Shown here: one piece after another, positions 36,601-47,110 of the stretch
Position numbering within the stretch: the first letter of the stretch is position 1
Layout: each line of letters begins with the position of its first letter
Assembly: GCA_964030475.1 (NCBI GenBank)
Contig: CAXIPT010000001.1
Span: forward strand, 11,809,823 to 11,873,822
Direction: 5' to 3'
Length of the DNA: 64,000 nucleotides
Source: Tethya wilhelma
Lineage: Eukaryota; Porifera; Demospongiae; Tethyida; Tethyidae
Notes under the pieces: model-generated
Told to the model about the DNA's origin: nothing
The model's input: only the letters and a program-made list of their open reading frames with translations
The model's database searches: none
Program-made: the position numbers and the translations under genes

Positions 36601-38087
36601 ACATATTGCCCTCAGTTTTCCCCTTGCTCACGTTCTTCACGTTATACACCGTGAAAAAATGTGTTAATACTATGGCTTCCCGGGATACAAGCATTCATAA
36701 ATACATTATCACTATTTAAAATTATGTTTATGGAGCATGTGTCTGCTTATGTTTCCAAATTTATAAGAGGGGTTCCACTGTATTTTAGCATAGGGTTACC
36801 TATTAATTTCTTACCTACCTTTAAGTGCTCTTGAGGTGAGCAGGATTCTGTCTTGCAATGAACCATAAGTGAAATTAGGACAGGTAGGAGAGCTTCATTG
36901 GTTGAGAGGTTCATGCAGACTTCCATGACACTCATGATTGGATGCTTCAGTAAAATCTTGAAAGTTGGAAGCTCAATTATTTCACCACAAGTGAGGTTGA
37001 TCCTAGGGTGTACTTCAACTACACCACGATTAGCAGATTCATACACTATGAAAAGCAATGAATGAATAACAATAAATTATTATTGTTAGTTTATTATTAG
37101 TTTTGTCTAGCAATACACAGCACACATGACAATCATGATACTTCAGCTATATTGAATGCTTAAGTTAACTGTTGTGTTTGTCACAGCAGAAAGTTAATGT
37201 ATACTTTACAAAATCATAACTGTAGTGTTGCCATTGATGGTGTGTACTAAAAACAGCATTTTCTAAAATACACTGTGAATATTATGATTTTTAGATTAGA
37301 GTATAAAGTTTTCGGATACGCTGTGGCTAGAATACCGGTAGTCCATTTACTTTCCTATTGCTTTTGTATTGCAGAGTTACGTAATATACAGTATCCAGAT
37401 TTTGCCGGTGCAGCATTAAAGAACTGGCACCATTGACTACAATGTATTTAGCTTAGTTTACGGTGCCAGTACTCTAGCCACAGCATTTCGGATGATATTA
37501 CAACAGTGTTGTAGTGGTGCCTAACCATGCCTAAAATAATATTAGGCCAAAATAAACATACCTGGAGTCTTGAATACTATAGTTTGATTTCCAACTTGTT
37601 TAGGCTTCACAAAATTTTTTGGTGTAACAGAATTTCCAGTTATATCTCCAGGAAACTCAAGCATCATTGTCTCAACATATTCTAGGGGCTTATTATAGAT
37701 AACAACAATTGTCGATTCAGTCTGTTGAAAAATAAAAACATGATCAATAACATAATTCAAGTATTGGACACGTCATCTCTAGCCCCTGGCCCCTCTCAAT
37801 CTCTAGAGCCGAGCCAGCTAACCGCTATATAATCAAGGTAAAATAAATTACTATTCCCAGATAACCGTCTACCAAAAATAATAATCTAGACAGGTGTACC
37901 AAACGCAGATCAGTGTGCTACACCACCAGACGAGTCGGACAATTATAACAGCTAGACTAGTACGTAGCTATAATAACAGAATATAGATATAGATCTATAT
38001 CTAGACCCTTACGCCAGTAAAGAAGTGGTCTGGTATCACTATTTCAGGATGCAAGTCTTCATAGTTGTTAACCTTTCTCGAAACCAT
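25665..38087 (-). CDS. SH3-containing signalling adaptor, possibly TIG/DBB (BCAP/BANK/Dof-like)
   Basis: Twelve minus-strand exons join with matching phases to 721 aa: 38087-38013, 37721-37562, 37045-36819, 33348-33261, 33203-33115, 31666-31606, 31564-31362, 31055-30918, 30863-30732, 29876-29769, 28164-27904, 26288-25665. The SH3 domain (about residues 281-343) is split by an intron: CKVIQGYNSKHPKDLPLS then VDQVVYVLTKDRENL, KWYGVCDGKAGYFPSKCV. The N-terminal 150 residues look like a beta-sandwich (TESTIVVIYNKPLEYVETMM through KTPVYESANRGVVEV) followed by a helical part (FKILLKHPIMSVMEVCMNLS), an order resembling the TIG-DBB unit of PIK3AP1/BANK1/Dof; this is inference. The tail has Tyr motifs (YANV, YEDM, YDLP) and Pro-rich stretches (PLPIPPKRTKP, PIPPPKNVP). 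YEDM fits the YxxM consensus for PI3K p85 binding. It shares a promoter with the CCDC166-like gene. Confidence 0.7.
26845..27065. mobile_element. MITE, taccgtatagc family, in adaptor intron
   Basis: Ends: taccatatagccggaaatat and the inverted ctggctatacggta at 27052-27065. Subterminal words gacggtcaaa/tttgaccgtc repeat inwards. Closely related in sequence to the short copy at 40043-40120. A solo copy of a different terminal word (catagataatagagactacg, about 26815) lies just upstream and resembles the tip of the element at 3540. Confidence 0.85.
27617..27816. mobile_element. MITE, taccgtatagc family, in adaptor intron
   Basis: Left end taccgtatagtgggaaagtt; right end a diverged aacctttctgctataata. 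Interior words such as catccacgaaagtt and atccatgaaagtttgac show the shared style of this subfamily. Confidence 0.6.
28288..28495. mobile_element. MITE, taccgtatagc family, in adaptor intron
   Basis: Perfect inverted tips taccgtatagcacaaaa and ttttgtgctatacggta, with subterminal ttggcgg / ccgccaa words. It sits between adaptor exons 10 and 11. Confidence 0.9.
29216..29635. mobile_element. Inverted-repeat element in adaptor intron (420 bp)
   Basis: Arms of about 45 bp: left begins acacactgtaggtttagaga, right ends with the reverse complement. An inner pair (gcatatagtattatgagtcc with its complement at about 29529-29550) extends the symmetry. Non-coding. Confidence 0.8.
32034..32450. mobile_element. 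Inverted-repeat element in adaptor intron
   Basis: Left arm gcctcgatcccaggctcaca with gaccttacactcatggtaag; right arm is the inverted text ccttataccgtgagtgtaag to gatcgaggc. Arms are about 50 bp. Related cctcg(a/t)tcc(c)agg words are scattered through the window, suggesting an abundant family. Confidence 0.75.
33648..33674. repeat. (CA)n microsatellite
   Basis: About 13 CA units in the adaptor intron, followed by a MITE-like segment with inverted ctcgcccca / tgagcccca words (about 33694-33786). Confidence 0.9.
34445..35036. mobile_element. TIR element in adaptor intron 3 (about 590 bp)
   Basis: Left end runs ataatatagtactcagggcg then tggataggaaat; right end is the inverted complement ending in agtactacattattac. 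Arms of about 50 bp with a few mismatches. Non-coding; a 105-codon minus-strand frame inside shows no family resemblance. Confidence 0.85.
35526..35775. repeat. Dispersed repeat, inverted relative to 54285-54530
   Basis: Contains cgactcccatatactctgta, gcgactgcggtcaagatctt and ttgaccagcgctaaaattt. The same words appear in reverse complement at 54285-54530. Confidence 0.7.
35783..36012. mobile_element. MITE with arms matching the end of the MULE ORF
   Basis: Inverted arms of about 70 bp (aagaataaaaaacattggaa at the left; its complement at the right end). The arm text matches 8386-8450 at the end of the MULE transposase frame and a partial copy at about 40150-40245. Confidence 0.85.
36190..36325. 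mobile_element. Long palindrome (foldback element) in adaptor intron 3
   Basis: The segment starts agaacatgcctactagggcg and ends with its complement cagtaggcatgttct. The centre is gagggcggagcccgagg, so the whole 135 bp folds into one hairpin. No coding. Confidence 0.9.
37320..37485. mobile_element. Small TIR element near the adaptor second exon
   Basis: Inverted ends gctgtggctagaataccgg and ggtgccagtactctagccacagc. A second copy is present at about 48768-48925 as part of the inverted segmental duplication. Confidence 0.65.
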
Positions 38088-38215
38088 AGTTATTATCGTT
38101 GGCTAGGGAATTTCGATCACTTTTTCTCGACCTTCTATAGATCTTTTGCTCGCGCATGTGTAGCCCCACCCCTTTTGTATCACTATGGCAACGTCGGAAA
38201 GCGGAAGAAGAAAAT
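38088..38215. promoter_or_regulatory. Bidirectional promoter with RFX X-box-like site
   Basis: The 128 bases between two divergent start codons (38087 minus, 38216 plus). At 38177-38192 the sequence gtatcactatggcaac reads on the minus strand as GTTGCCATAGTGATAC: a perfect GTTGCC-AT half of the RFX X-box and a diverged second half. X-boxes drive ciliary genes, which would fit a CCDC166/BBOF1-related coiled-coil protein. Factor binding is inference. The site is kept unchanged in the duplicated copy (48057-48072). Confidence 0.5.
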
Positions 38216-41200
38216 ATGCCGAAGAAGAAGAAAGGTGGAAAAAAGAAAGGAAAAGAGGCCTCAGGTGTGGCTAGCAGCAAACAAGCAGAGGAGAAACAAT
38301 TTTCTGTTCCTTCTTCTACAGTAAAAGAGATCGCGCTAAAACAAGAGTAAGCCAAGCCTATAGCCTATGGCTCAAGATATAATTGAAAGTTTCCAAATAA
38401 TACAGATTAGATGATTTGAATCATGAACTGGCCAAACTCGAGAACCAAGTCAGCCATCTGTATCCTGGTCTATTGGACTAGCACTCTTTTCTTTATTTGG
38501 TGTTTTGTATGCATTTCTCTATGAACCATTAGTTTCTTAACCGGACATGATTACTAGGCGGATTGAAAATGATTGGCTAATGAAGGAAGCAGACCAAACT
38601 AAAGAAGAAAGTGTAAGTTTTGTTGTATCATTGTTTATGTTTTTTATGATTATGGACTATGATATCATAATTGATTTTGGACCAAGAAATCAAACTAAAA
38701 TCATTTTCGTGAGAGAGCGCCTGTATCAGTACAGTCAGTAGTATATTCTTAGCTCCTGTAGTGATGAGCTGACGTTGGACATGTTATGAGAGATTGGGCC
38801 AACTGTCCCATAGACACAATACAAAATGTTGGTCACTATAATAATCTAGTTAAACCTTCGAAGTTAGTCAGAGGCTCTCACTGATAGATTACCTACTGAA
38901 TGCAAGGCCTAAAACTCGCAAAAAGTCTCCTCAGCACTCATTGAGAGCGCTAATGGGAAGCCACAGCAGTGCCATTTTGTTCTCCTAACCATCCTAACGT
39001 ATGTACTTACTTTCTGACTGACTTACTTGAAAAGGATTTCCAGAGAACCAGATTGTGTTGAGCCAACTTTGACAGCACAAAGAAAGTTCTTTTCATGGGT
39101 ACTACATTCCTTGATACTTGTGTTCATCATAAATAGGGCTAAACAAAAACTAGAAAGCTTTAAAATTTTGAGTATAAATTCATGTATATATTACAATGTA
39201 GCCATCTTGGCAGTTAGAGTTCAAAGGTCATTGTCTATTTCGGCACATGACTACTTCATTTTTTATACCCAACTCTTGCCTGGCAGTTCAGTTTAAGTTA
39301 CCTGTCTGTTTTAGTTTACTCCAGTGCTTAACCTACTGATTAGTATACTGGGAATTTGAACCAATGCAATAACAAGCTACGGCACTATTGTACAGATCAT
39401 TGATGGATCAAGAATAAAAAACAAAGTAGTCATGTGCCGAAATTGAGACATGCCTTGTTCCAATACTTTTTACCGCACTGTTCATTCCTACACTACTTAT
39501 TTTTTAAAAAAATTTTTCTACTTTTGACCTTAATTCTTAGCAAGACTATCAAACTTATGTGTCTCGAAAGGCTCAAAAAAGGCAATCCCTAATTGTGACT
39601 CTTAGTGATCACAACCAACAACAACTTAAGGAAATTAAACAGCAAAAGGAAGAGCTAGTTAGAGATTTTGAAGAAAAGAAAAGAGGTTGGTTATTTAATT
39701 AACTTAATTAAGGTATGACTTGCCCTCATACATAATCAGTATGCCTCTTTCTCTTAAGGATTAACTGCAACTCTTTTGGAGAAGGAAAATGAACTCTCTA
39801 AGATCAACAAGGACCTCAACCACTTGGAACCATACATGGTACAGACATTAATGAGAGCACCTATTGTGCTTAAACCTCAGCTCATTCAACTAGCATGCAC
39901 ACTGAACAAACAATACTAGTAACATAGCTACACATTGATTGTCCAAAATCCTAAAGACCACAAGCTAGTACTTCAGACTTATGCAACAAGGCCCAGCTTA
40001 GATTCTAGGTGTTCAGCCTAACTATATAAACTTCCAAGGATGTACTGTATAGCTGGAAATATTGACGGTCAAAAAAAATTGACCGTTTTGCTCCACGTCA
40101 ATACTTCTGGCTATACGGTATTTAGCTGTGTGGGCCAGCCTATTTGCTCATCTGACCACCGTTCTTATCTTGTTTGCTTACTTTTGACGATTTGGCCATT
40201 CCTATGTTCTCATTACATTTCTAATGTTTTTTCTACTTGTAGCTATATAATATTGTCACTCTAATTAAGCTTCGGTGCATGAGTAGCAGGCACAGAGGGT
40301 TACGGTAGTCTGTGTGTGTGTATTTGTACCATATAGCGGGAAATTTTTGGGGTGTAAATTTTCGTGAAAAGCCTAGACCATGCTTCAGAAGAAAATATTC
40401 GTGGTTTTAATTTTCGTGACTCAAGTATCTCCAACTTACAGCGCTTGAAGATCTTGTGACAGTTTATCTGCTGTGGTATACATGTAGAATACTATTCTAG
40501 CTTCTTGAAAGGACATGCAAGAGACAGAGAACTGAAGTCTTTGACAACGTGCATGTGACCAGTATCATTTTCTTTGACCTCAGAAGAAATTTTCATGGGT
40601 GGGAAAATTTCATGACTCAGGGGTTAGTCACGAAAATAACGAAAATTTGCACCCCATGGTAATTTCCCGCTATACGGTATGCCATAGCACAGCTTCTCAT
40701 GCCTACTTAGTGCACAGGCAAGCTGGCTTGACCAGCTAGGCGTGGCCACTCGAGTCAGCCGAAAACAGTTTGGTTTGGTGTGTGTGTGTGTGTGTCTGTC
40801 GGTCTGTCTGTTACGGGATAATCTGCAGAAGGACAGCTCCCATGATCCATCCAAACAGAAAGTATTTAATTGGAATTATCTTGTAAATGGTTGTGTAGAT
40901 CTTGCAAGACACTGTAGTTTCCGAGATACGAGGCTTTTGTGCTTCTCGGAGTGCTTAGCTTTGAAACTGCACCCATCGATCAAGCCCCATATAGTGTGTG
41001 TTATCTAGAAATAGTACAGAATGAATCATGGAAGATGGACTTGAGTTTGGCTGGCTTAGTTGCTTGGACAGGTAAGTAACTCAATGATTGCAAGTTGAAT
41101 ATAGTGAGATAATACTTTGTGTAGAAGTACCCATCATTGGGGCGAGCCTGAGCGAGCCCCATTGGAACGGTGAAACACTGAGGCAACTGTAATGGCGTTG

Positions 41201-43677
41201 ACCAAACCAGAAATAGCAATGATGCTCAAATTATGCAAAAAGAGCTGGACATGCACAGATCGACTCTAAACAAGTCCTTCAAGCATATGCTTCAAGTTAG
41301 TTGCTGCTTTAGTCTAACAGTACTGGCAGTCTGCCACTCACAGTCAGCTCAGCCTGACAGTACTTCCACTCATGTCGTCAGCTAAGCATGACAGTACTGC
41401 CACTCACAGTCAGCTCAGCCTGGCTTAGCTGACTGTGAGTGGCATTACTGTCAGGCTGTGAGTGCCAGTACTGCCAGGCTGAGCTGACCTGTGAATGGAC
41501 TGTCGGCCTAGCTTGTTTCTTCACTCCTTCCCATGCGAATGGGCAGCCAGCCTGCTTGTGGCCTTGACTGAGTTGTAGATCTACTTATAATATTATAGGC
41601 TAGAGTCATTTCAATTTTGCCTATAACAAGTATAGATATAATCATGCTCTTATCTACTTAGTAATAGCATAGTCCAGTGAATGAAGATCCTTTGCTCAGG
41701 CTCGCCCAACGATGTTTCCATCTGACTAGTAGTAGGTTAGTTGTGTGTTTTGTATCAATGCCTGACTGGCATAGATAGCTCAGTATAGCTACTGAACATT
41801 GCACTATAAGCATCAAAGTGAATTTCTAAACAGAAGCCATTATAACTAGGCATGCCTACTGACATGTTTTAATAATCAGGGTGCATGCTAGTTGCATGCG
41901 CCGAGGCTCATGCACCGTGGGCACCTTCATTTTAACCCTTGTGGTGCCAAGGGTTATGGTGGCTAATCATTATGATGTGTGATACTGTGTGTGTATATAT
42001 ACTTGTTCCAACTACTGTAAATGCGGAAAAATTTGCTGTCGTTTATATTTTGCGGTTCAAGAATACTGTGAAAAATGAAAACATGAAAATTAAGTAAATA
42101 ATACAAATGACCCGTTCCTATGTATATTTCTTTCACTACACCGGGAAAAATAGATGACGTGGAAAAATAAAATGTGAATATTTTAACACGCACAAAATTA
42201 TGGATTTATGGTAAATCTCAAGAATGGCAGCTTCATGCTTTAAGAGTAGCACACCAAGGTAAAATAATGCTGTATAGCGGGTAAACTTGGCGAGAATTAA
42301 ATTTGGGCGAATTGGCAAATTGTGATGACCATTACCAATTCAAAAACAGAAACTAAGTGCAGGTAGCGCTAGCTTTAGCAGTTTTTAGCACTAAAAGACT
42401 CTCTACTGTCCTACTACTGCAGTCTGAAAGCTCGTAAGGTTTGTTGTTTGTAACTAGAGCATGTTTTTCACCTCCAAAATTGAGCTTGGAACTGAATTCG
42501 CCAAATTTTAAGCCCGCCAAATTTACCCGCTATACGGTAATTGAGATTATCAATTTACAAACACCTGTAGTCCTGAGATCTGAGGCTTTTCACAGTTAAG
42601 CTTTGAGGCCACACCACCCATTTTGTTTGTATGCATTATTTAAAATTGACCGAAAGATGAACGTTTATTGATTGCATTGCGTGTCTCAACATTACATGAC
42701 GACCTCATACCTTACAAATTTTATCGAGGAAAAATTTTCATGTTAAGCTGCCAAACAGCGAAGTTCACCAAAATTTGTTATGTGAGAGCTAGAGCTGCAC
42801 AAAATTTCTGTTTTATTGGTACTGAAATTTGACCAGTTGATACACTATAACTCAATAAGTTGTATTATCTGGCTATGAATAAAATTAATTATAATAAGAT
42901 TATGCATCTTTTTGAAATCGGTTGGCTATAGGATTTGCAACGAGAACAAGAACAGGAAATTCATCAGTTAGAGATTGAGCTGGAACAGATGAAGTTTCAA
43001 CATGAAGATAGAATCAGGGGATTAAAGACAGCATTTTTGAAAGAAAAGAGAACATTTGAGGAAGACAAGGAAGCAAAAGTGCAAGATATGGCTGCTGAAG
43101 CAAACAGGGTAAATTCCATACTCACTTAATAACCTTGTAAATTAGGCCCTCCCTGCATGCTAGGCTTATATATACAAGTAAGGTGCATGGCAAAGGCCTG
43201 GTATACCAGACTAGATACATAATATTATAGTGGTTATGGGGCAGATTCTTAACTAGTGGGCATAGTTGGTATGAAAATTCAAAAACTATGGAGAATATGA
43301 CTAACTTCTGCTAATGTAATTATATATGGATACATCAGTACCGTATATAGTTATCATCCATGCAATATGTGGCATAAAATTCATAGTGATTGATTTATAC
43401 TGATAAAATCTGTTAACTCACATATTCACATAATTATTAGAGAGCATCTGAGAGTCTTGCGAAGCACACGCAAGAAATAAAGTTAGAAAACCAAAGATTG
43501 CGGACTGAACTGCAACAACTTATTGATATTACTACTGATCTTGAAGTGCAAAAGAAGCGTTTAGGACAACAATACGAGAGTCTGTTGCATGAACATCAGT
43601 TTAATCAAGATCTACAGCAGCTGAGAGGTTCTATTGTCCAAAGTGATTTCCCTATTTCACATGATAGTCTAAGTTGA
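38216..43677 (+). CDS. CCDC166: CCDC166-like coiled-coil protein (DUF4515 family)
   Basis: Seven exons with matching phases: 38216-38346, 38406-38459, 38558-38612, 39541-39685, 39759-39838, 42932-43108, 43441-43677, giving 292 aa. The N-terminus is lysine-rich (MPKKKKGGKKKGKEA); the rest is almost entirely coiled coil. Segments that align by eye with CCDC166 include YVSRKAQKRQSLIVTLSDHN, LNHLEPYM, DRIRGLKTAFLKEKRTFEED and AKHTQEIKLENQRLRTELQQ. The last exon ends at the stop at 43675-43677. The family also includes BBOF1, a basal-body orientation factor, so a ciliary or centriolar role is plausible but not shown. The donor of exon 2 (ctgtatcc) is weak; I chose it because it is the only one that preserves frame into exon 3. 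Exons 1-2 (partly) are duplicated in inverted orientation at 47772-48033. Confidence 0.75.
40043..40120. mobile_element. Short MITE, taccgtatagc family, in CCDC166-like intron 5
   Basis: Only 78 bp: tactgtatagctggaaatatt at the left and acttctggctatacggta at the right, with gacggtcaaa near the left arm. Probably an internally deleted relative of 26845-27065. Confidence 0.8.
40150..40245 (-). repeat. Partial copy of the 35783-36012 MITE arm
   Basis: On the minus strand it reads ctacaagtagaaaaaacatt and so on, matching the MULE ORF end (8386-8450) even better than the intact MITE does. Confidence 0.7.
40327..40679. mobile_element. MITE, taccgtatagc family (353 bp)
   Basis: Inverted ends taccatatagcgggaaattt and aatttcccgctatacggta. 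Interior arms ggggtgtaaattttcgtga and its inverted partner near 40620-40660 continue the symmetry. Confidence 0.9.
41316..41490. repeat. Imperfect palindrome built from a cagtcagctcagcctg word
   Basis: The word cactcacagtcagctcagcc occurs twice (about 41335 and 41391), each followed by tg, and then inverted at about 41420-41470, with tgacagtact words in both orientations. A foldback cluster in intron 5 of the CCDC166-like gene; no coding. Confidence 0.75.
42269..42539. mobile_element. MITE, taccgtatagc family, ttggcg subfamily
   Basis: Ends gctgtatagcgggtaaactt and aatttacccgctatacggta with subterminal ttggcgagaattaaattt and inverted gccaaattttaagcccgcc. Confidence 0.85.
42565..42660. repeat. 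Dispersed repeat unit
   Basis: Text around gctttgaggccacaccaccc and attatttaaaattgaccgaa recurs at 50905-51050, 40919-41010, 63680-63755 and, inverted, at about 20640-20800. No inverted ends seen, so its class is unclear. Confidence 0.6.
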
Positions 43678-45540
43678 TGCATATTCTTATTATGAGTGTA
43701 GCTGAGGTGCATTAAAATTCTTGTCATAATTATAATATTTTATTATAATAATTATTCCTTATATATATTTTTATAAGTAGGCTAGTCATCATGTTCACTT
43801 ATAATTTATAGTCACATGTTAGCTATCTTATACAGCATAGATTATGTATACTTTACAAAAGATCATCGCATTCTGACCTACACTTAGACAGAGCCTTTCA
43901 CAATCTGATAAACTAATGAGTTGCGTTTAGGAAGGCTGTGGTTATGTTCGTAATGTGCAGTTCAAGCCTATATTTTACAGAGAGAGCTATGATACGAGAA
44001 CACTTGAGCTTATGTCTGGTGATAAGTTTTGGAGTTCATCGATGATATTCTGGCTAATAAACTATTTTATATAAATTCATTCACTGATATAATAGAACAA
44101 GTCACAACAGTATGCATTTGACAGAACGAGCTCCTATCCTAGGGGACATGATCCTGTGACTACCAGGAAAGGACAGCAAGGGCCATGGGGATGCTATAGA
44201 CACTGTACTGCTCCCATGAAAGATGAATTATGGTCGCTTATAATTTTTAGTTACGAGGCATCAAGTTGTGACAAATTTGTCTCCTCCAATNTTACAAAGT
44301 CCCTAGTATCCATTACTATCACAGTGGTAACGGTAGTGCCGACATCATCATTTTCAGACACACTAGCTGCATAGCTTTAGAAGGACTCCAGGAAGAAAGG
44401 GGCGTGGTCATTGATATCTAGGCTCCTAGTCATGCGCATGCGCACAACAATTCAAAAAATTTCGTGAAGAAAAAGAAAGTTGCTGGCGGTTCTCCTGAAG
44501 TCCAGGCTCCTACACCAGCTAGTAGGTTCTTCGCTATCTACTGCTGACTTGAGCTGGCTCTGTGGTAAGTGTTGGAGCTACATGCCGTGCCGAATTTGGC
44601 CCGTCTGTTTTCGGCCCTCAGTGTCCAAAATTTCTCTCTCTCCTTTATATCTGTTGTTGTTTCTCTACACAGGTACCGCTAGAGAGACGGGTAGCTGTGA
44701 CAACTTCTTTCTCAAATGGCATGTACAACTTACAAGTGGCCCTTGGTAGGTTCACTCAGTGAAAATTTTTTTTACAGTCTGCAAATTTTATCTCCTGTTG
44801 TTTCTCTCTACTCAGGTACAGCCTGGCAGAAAGCTAGATCCACCAATTCTAATCACAAGCTTCATATGATATTACTTTGGTAAGTTTATATATAAATATT
44901 AATAACTTATTTTCTCTCCATCTATGTACACATTAGCTAATATAATTAGACGTCTAGTGGTTGTATTGTGAATGGGTTGGGGCGTGGTTAAAAAAGGATG
45001 GTCATAGCTCATTGAGTTGTGAAGATATGGCCAAAAAGGATATTATGGTTGGTGTGCTTAGAATGGAAATTGCTTAATAACTCCGCCCACCCATGAGCTA
45101 TGATGATCCTACCTAGCCAACATTAAGGTCGTACTTCTATCAACCTGTGGACAAAATTTAGTTGCCATAGCAACTGATTTTACGCACAAATAAATTATTC
45201 ATGAGCTATTAGGTGTTCACTAATTAAAGGTCACATGATTGAAATGAAGGTGTCTCCATGGCAACCATGGCTAGTGTGATTATAGTCAGTCATATGTTCT
45301 AAGCTCCTGTAATGATGAGCTGATGTATTAGACATGTTAAGTACTTGGTTTTCATTGGTCAGGTGACTACAACTAGTGATCCTTTGTTTTTATTTTCTGT
45401 CACTAATAGGTCAGATTATGAGAGATTGAAAGATGGCAGATCATTGAGCAACAAGTCAAGAAAAAAAGTTCTGTTCAGGAGGAGACTTTACTCCTTGATT
45501 CAATGTAAGTGTATGTGTTCTGTGTGTTCATTTGTTCTTT
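43678..45540. other. Intergenic, exon-like fragments of unknown gene
   Basis: No recognisable protein. Several pieces sit between acceptor-like and donor-like signals: about 44673-44743 (after ctctacacag, before gtaggttc, reading VPLERRVAVTTSFSNGMYNL), about 44816-44879, and about 45411-45505 (after actaatag, before gtaagtg, reading SDYERLKDGRSLSNKSRKKV). They could belong to an unrecognised or non-coding spliced transcript, or be chance. One N at 44291. A word near 45301-45340 also occurs near 38755-38795. Confidence 0.2.
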
Positions 45541-46059
45541 CAACCATTCTCCCTCCAAGGTGTGCCCCCTTGAAACATAATGTACCAGCTGGTCCCCAAA
45601 TTTTATACTGGTTCCCCTTTGCCCACATGGAACACACACAATGCACAGAACTATGCACCATATTGTATGCGAATCTTTGTTGTATGTATGACACGCACTA
45701 GAATGCATGTACTGCATGTACTCAATTCATTGTATGTATGACGCACCAATATAATAATTGTATGCATGTAAAAAAAAAAAAAAGAAAAAACTAATACTGC
45801 ATACATGAATCAACACACATTCTCCCTCAAGGTGTGCCCCCTTGGAACACAATGTACCAACCAGCTGGTCATAACATAATTTTATACTGGTCCCGTTCCA
45901 AGGTGTGCCCCCTTGGAACACATTACACTGCACAATGCACATATTATTATATGAATGCCCCCCCCCCCAGAAAATTTTGCAAATTTAGGTACTCTGAGAG
46001 CCATTCTGGGGAGATTTTGAGACAATTTGCTACAGTTTTAATCGTATAATAACTTCTTG

Positions 46060-46860
46060 AACGCTCTTGCTACTGACTCTGCCACAATTTCCAGAAGCTA
46101 ATTTCTAACGTTGACGATCATCCAGTAAACGTTGACGACCATAACCGATTTCACGTAAAAAAAAGTGGTCCGGTCGCTAGTATACTGTCTAGCTTCGCAT
46201 AGCTCCCAATGCCTGGCAGTAGTCAGGTATAAGAGCTGAAGCACTGTGTCTGAAGCCATTTCTAAAGTTACTACCTTGTCTGAGCTGTGCTCCCAAAGTG
46301 TAACTATGATTTTGTTTCAACCAGTGTCTGGAATGTATACTACTCGTACAATAACTTGAACGCTCTTGCTGCTGACTCTGCCACGATTTCCAGAAGCTAA
46401 TTTCTAACATTGACGATCATTACCAGTAAACGTTGACGACCATAACTGATTTCACGTAAAAAAGTGGTCCAGTTTTCGCCGGACCAACTGGACCGGTCGC
46501 TAGTATACTGTCTAGCTTCGCATAGCTCCCAATGCCTGGCAGTAGTCAGGTATAAGAGCTGAAGTGACGTAAACGGAACTGTGTCTGAAACCATTTCTAA
46601 AGTTACTACCTTGTCTGAGCTGAGCTCCCAAAGTGTAACTATGATTTTGTTTCAACCAGTGTCTGGAATGTATACTACTCGTATAATAACTTGAACGCTC
46701 TTGCTGCTGACTCTGCCACGATTTCCAGAAGCTAATTTCTAACATTGACGATCATCATTACCAGTAAACGTTGACAACCATAACCAATTTCACGTAAAAA
46801 AGTGGTTCGGTTTTCGCTGGACCAACCGGACCGGTTCTGCCGGCCCTGATATATGTATAT

Positions 46861-46898
<38 letters not shown>

Positions 46899-47110
46899 TC
46901 TGATTAGGAAGTCGACTATTGTCTTCACTAGTATACTGTCTAGCTTCGCATAGCTCCCAATGCCAGGCGAAAATGCTAGTAGTCAGGTATAAGAGCTGAA
47001 GTGACGTAAACGGAACTGTGTCTGAAGCCATTTCTAAAGTTACTACCTTGTCTGAGCTGAGCTCCCAAAGTGTAACTATGATATCGTTTCAACTGAGACC
47101 AGTGTCTGGA
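46060..47110. repeat. Tandem repeat, unit about 320 bp, about three copies
   Basis: The word tagtatactgtctagcttcg recurs at about 46178, 46500 and 46929; ttgaacgctcttgctgctga recurs at about 46351 and 46691 with a close variant at 46055. The unit is about 322 bp; the third interval is longer because of a GT run (about 46862-46898) and extra text. Copies are nearly identical, so recent expansion is likely, and copy number in the assembly may be unreliable. Confidence 0.9.
46862..46898. repeat. (GT)n microsatellite
   Basis: About 18 GT units within the tandem repeat. Confidence 0.95.

Larger units (their letters stand above)
37275..38449 (-). repeat. Inverted segmental duplication, native copy
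   Basis: This stretch, containing adaptor exons 1-2, the bidirectional promoter and exons 1-2 of the CCDC166-like gene, reappears in opposite orientation at 47772-48971. Differences are few: for example a 6-nt deletion in the other copy's adaptor exon 1 (VSRKVNNYED versus VSRNNYED) and small indels in introns. Confidence 0.9.

Noticed and set aside
38068..38355. 95-codon minus-strand frame over the promoter
   Set aside because: Antisense to exon 1 of the CCDC166-like gene and overlapping the adaptor's first exon in another frame; a shadow.
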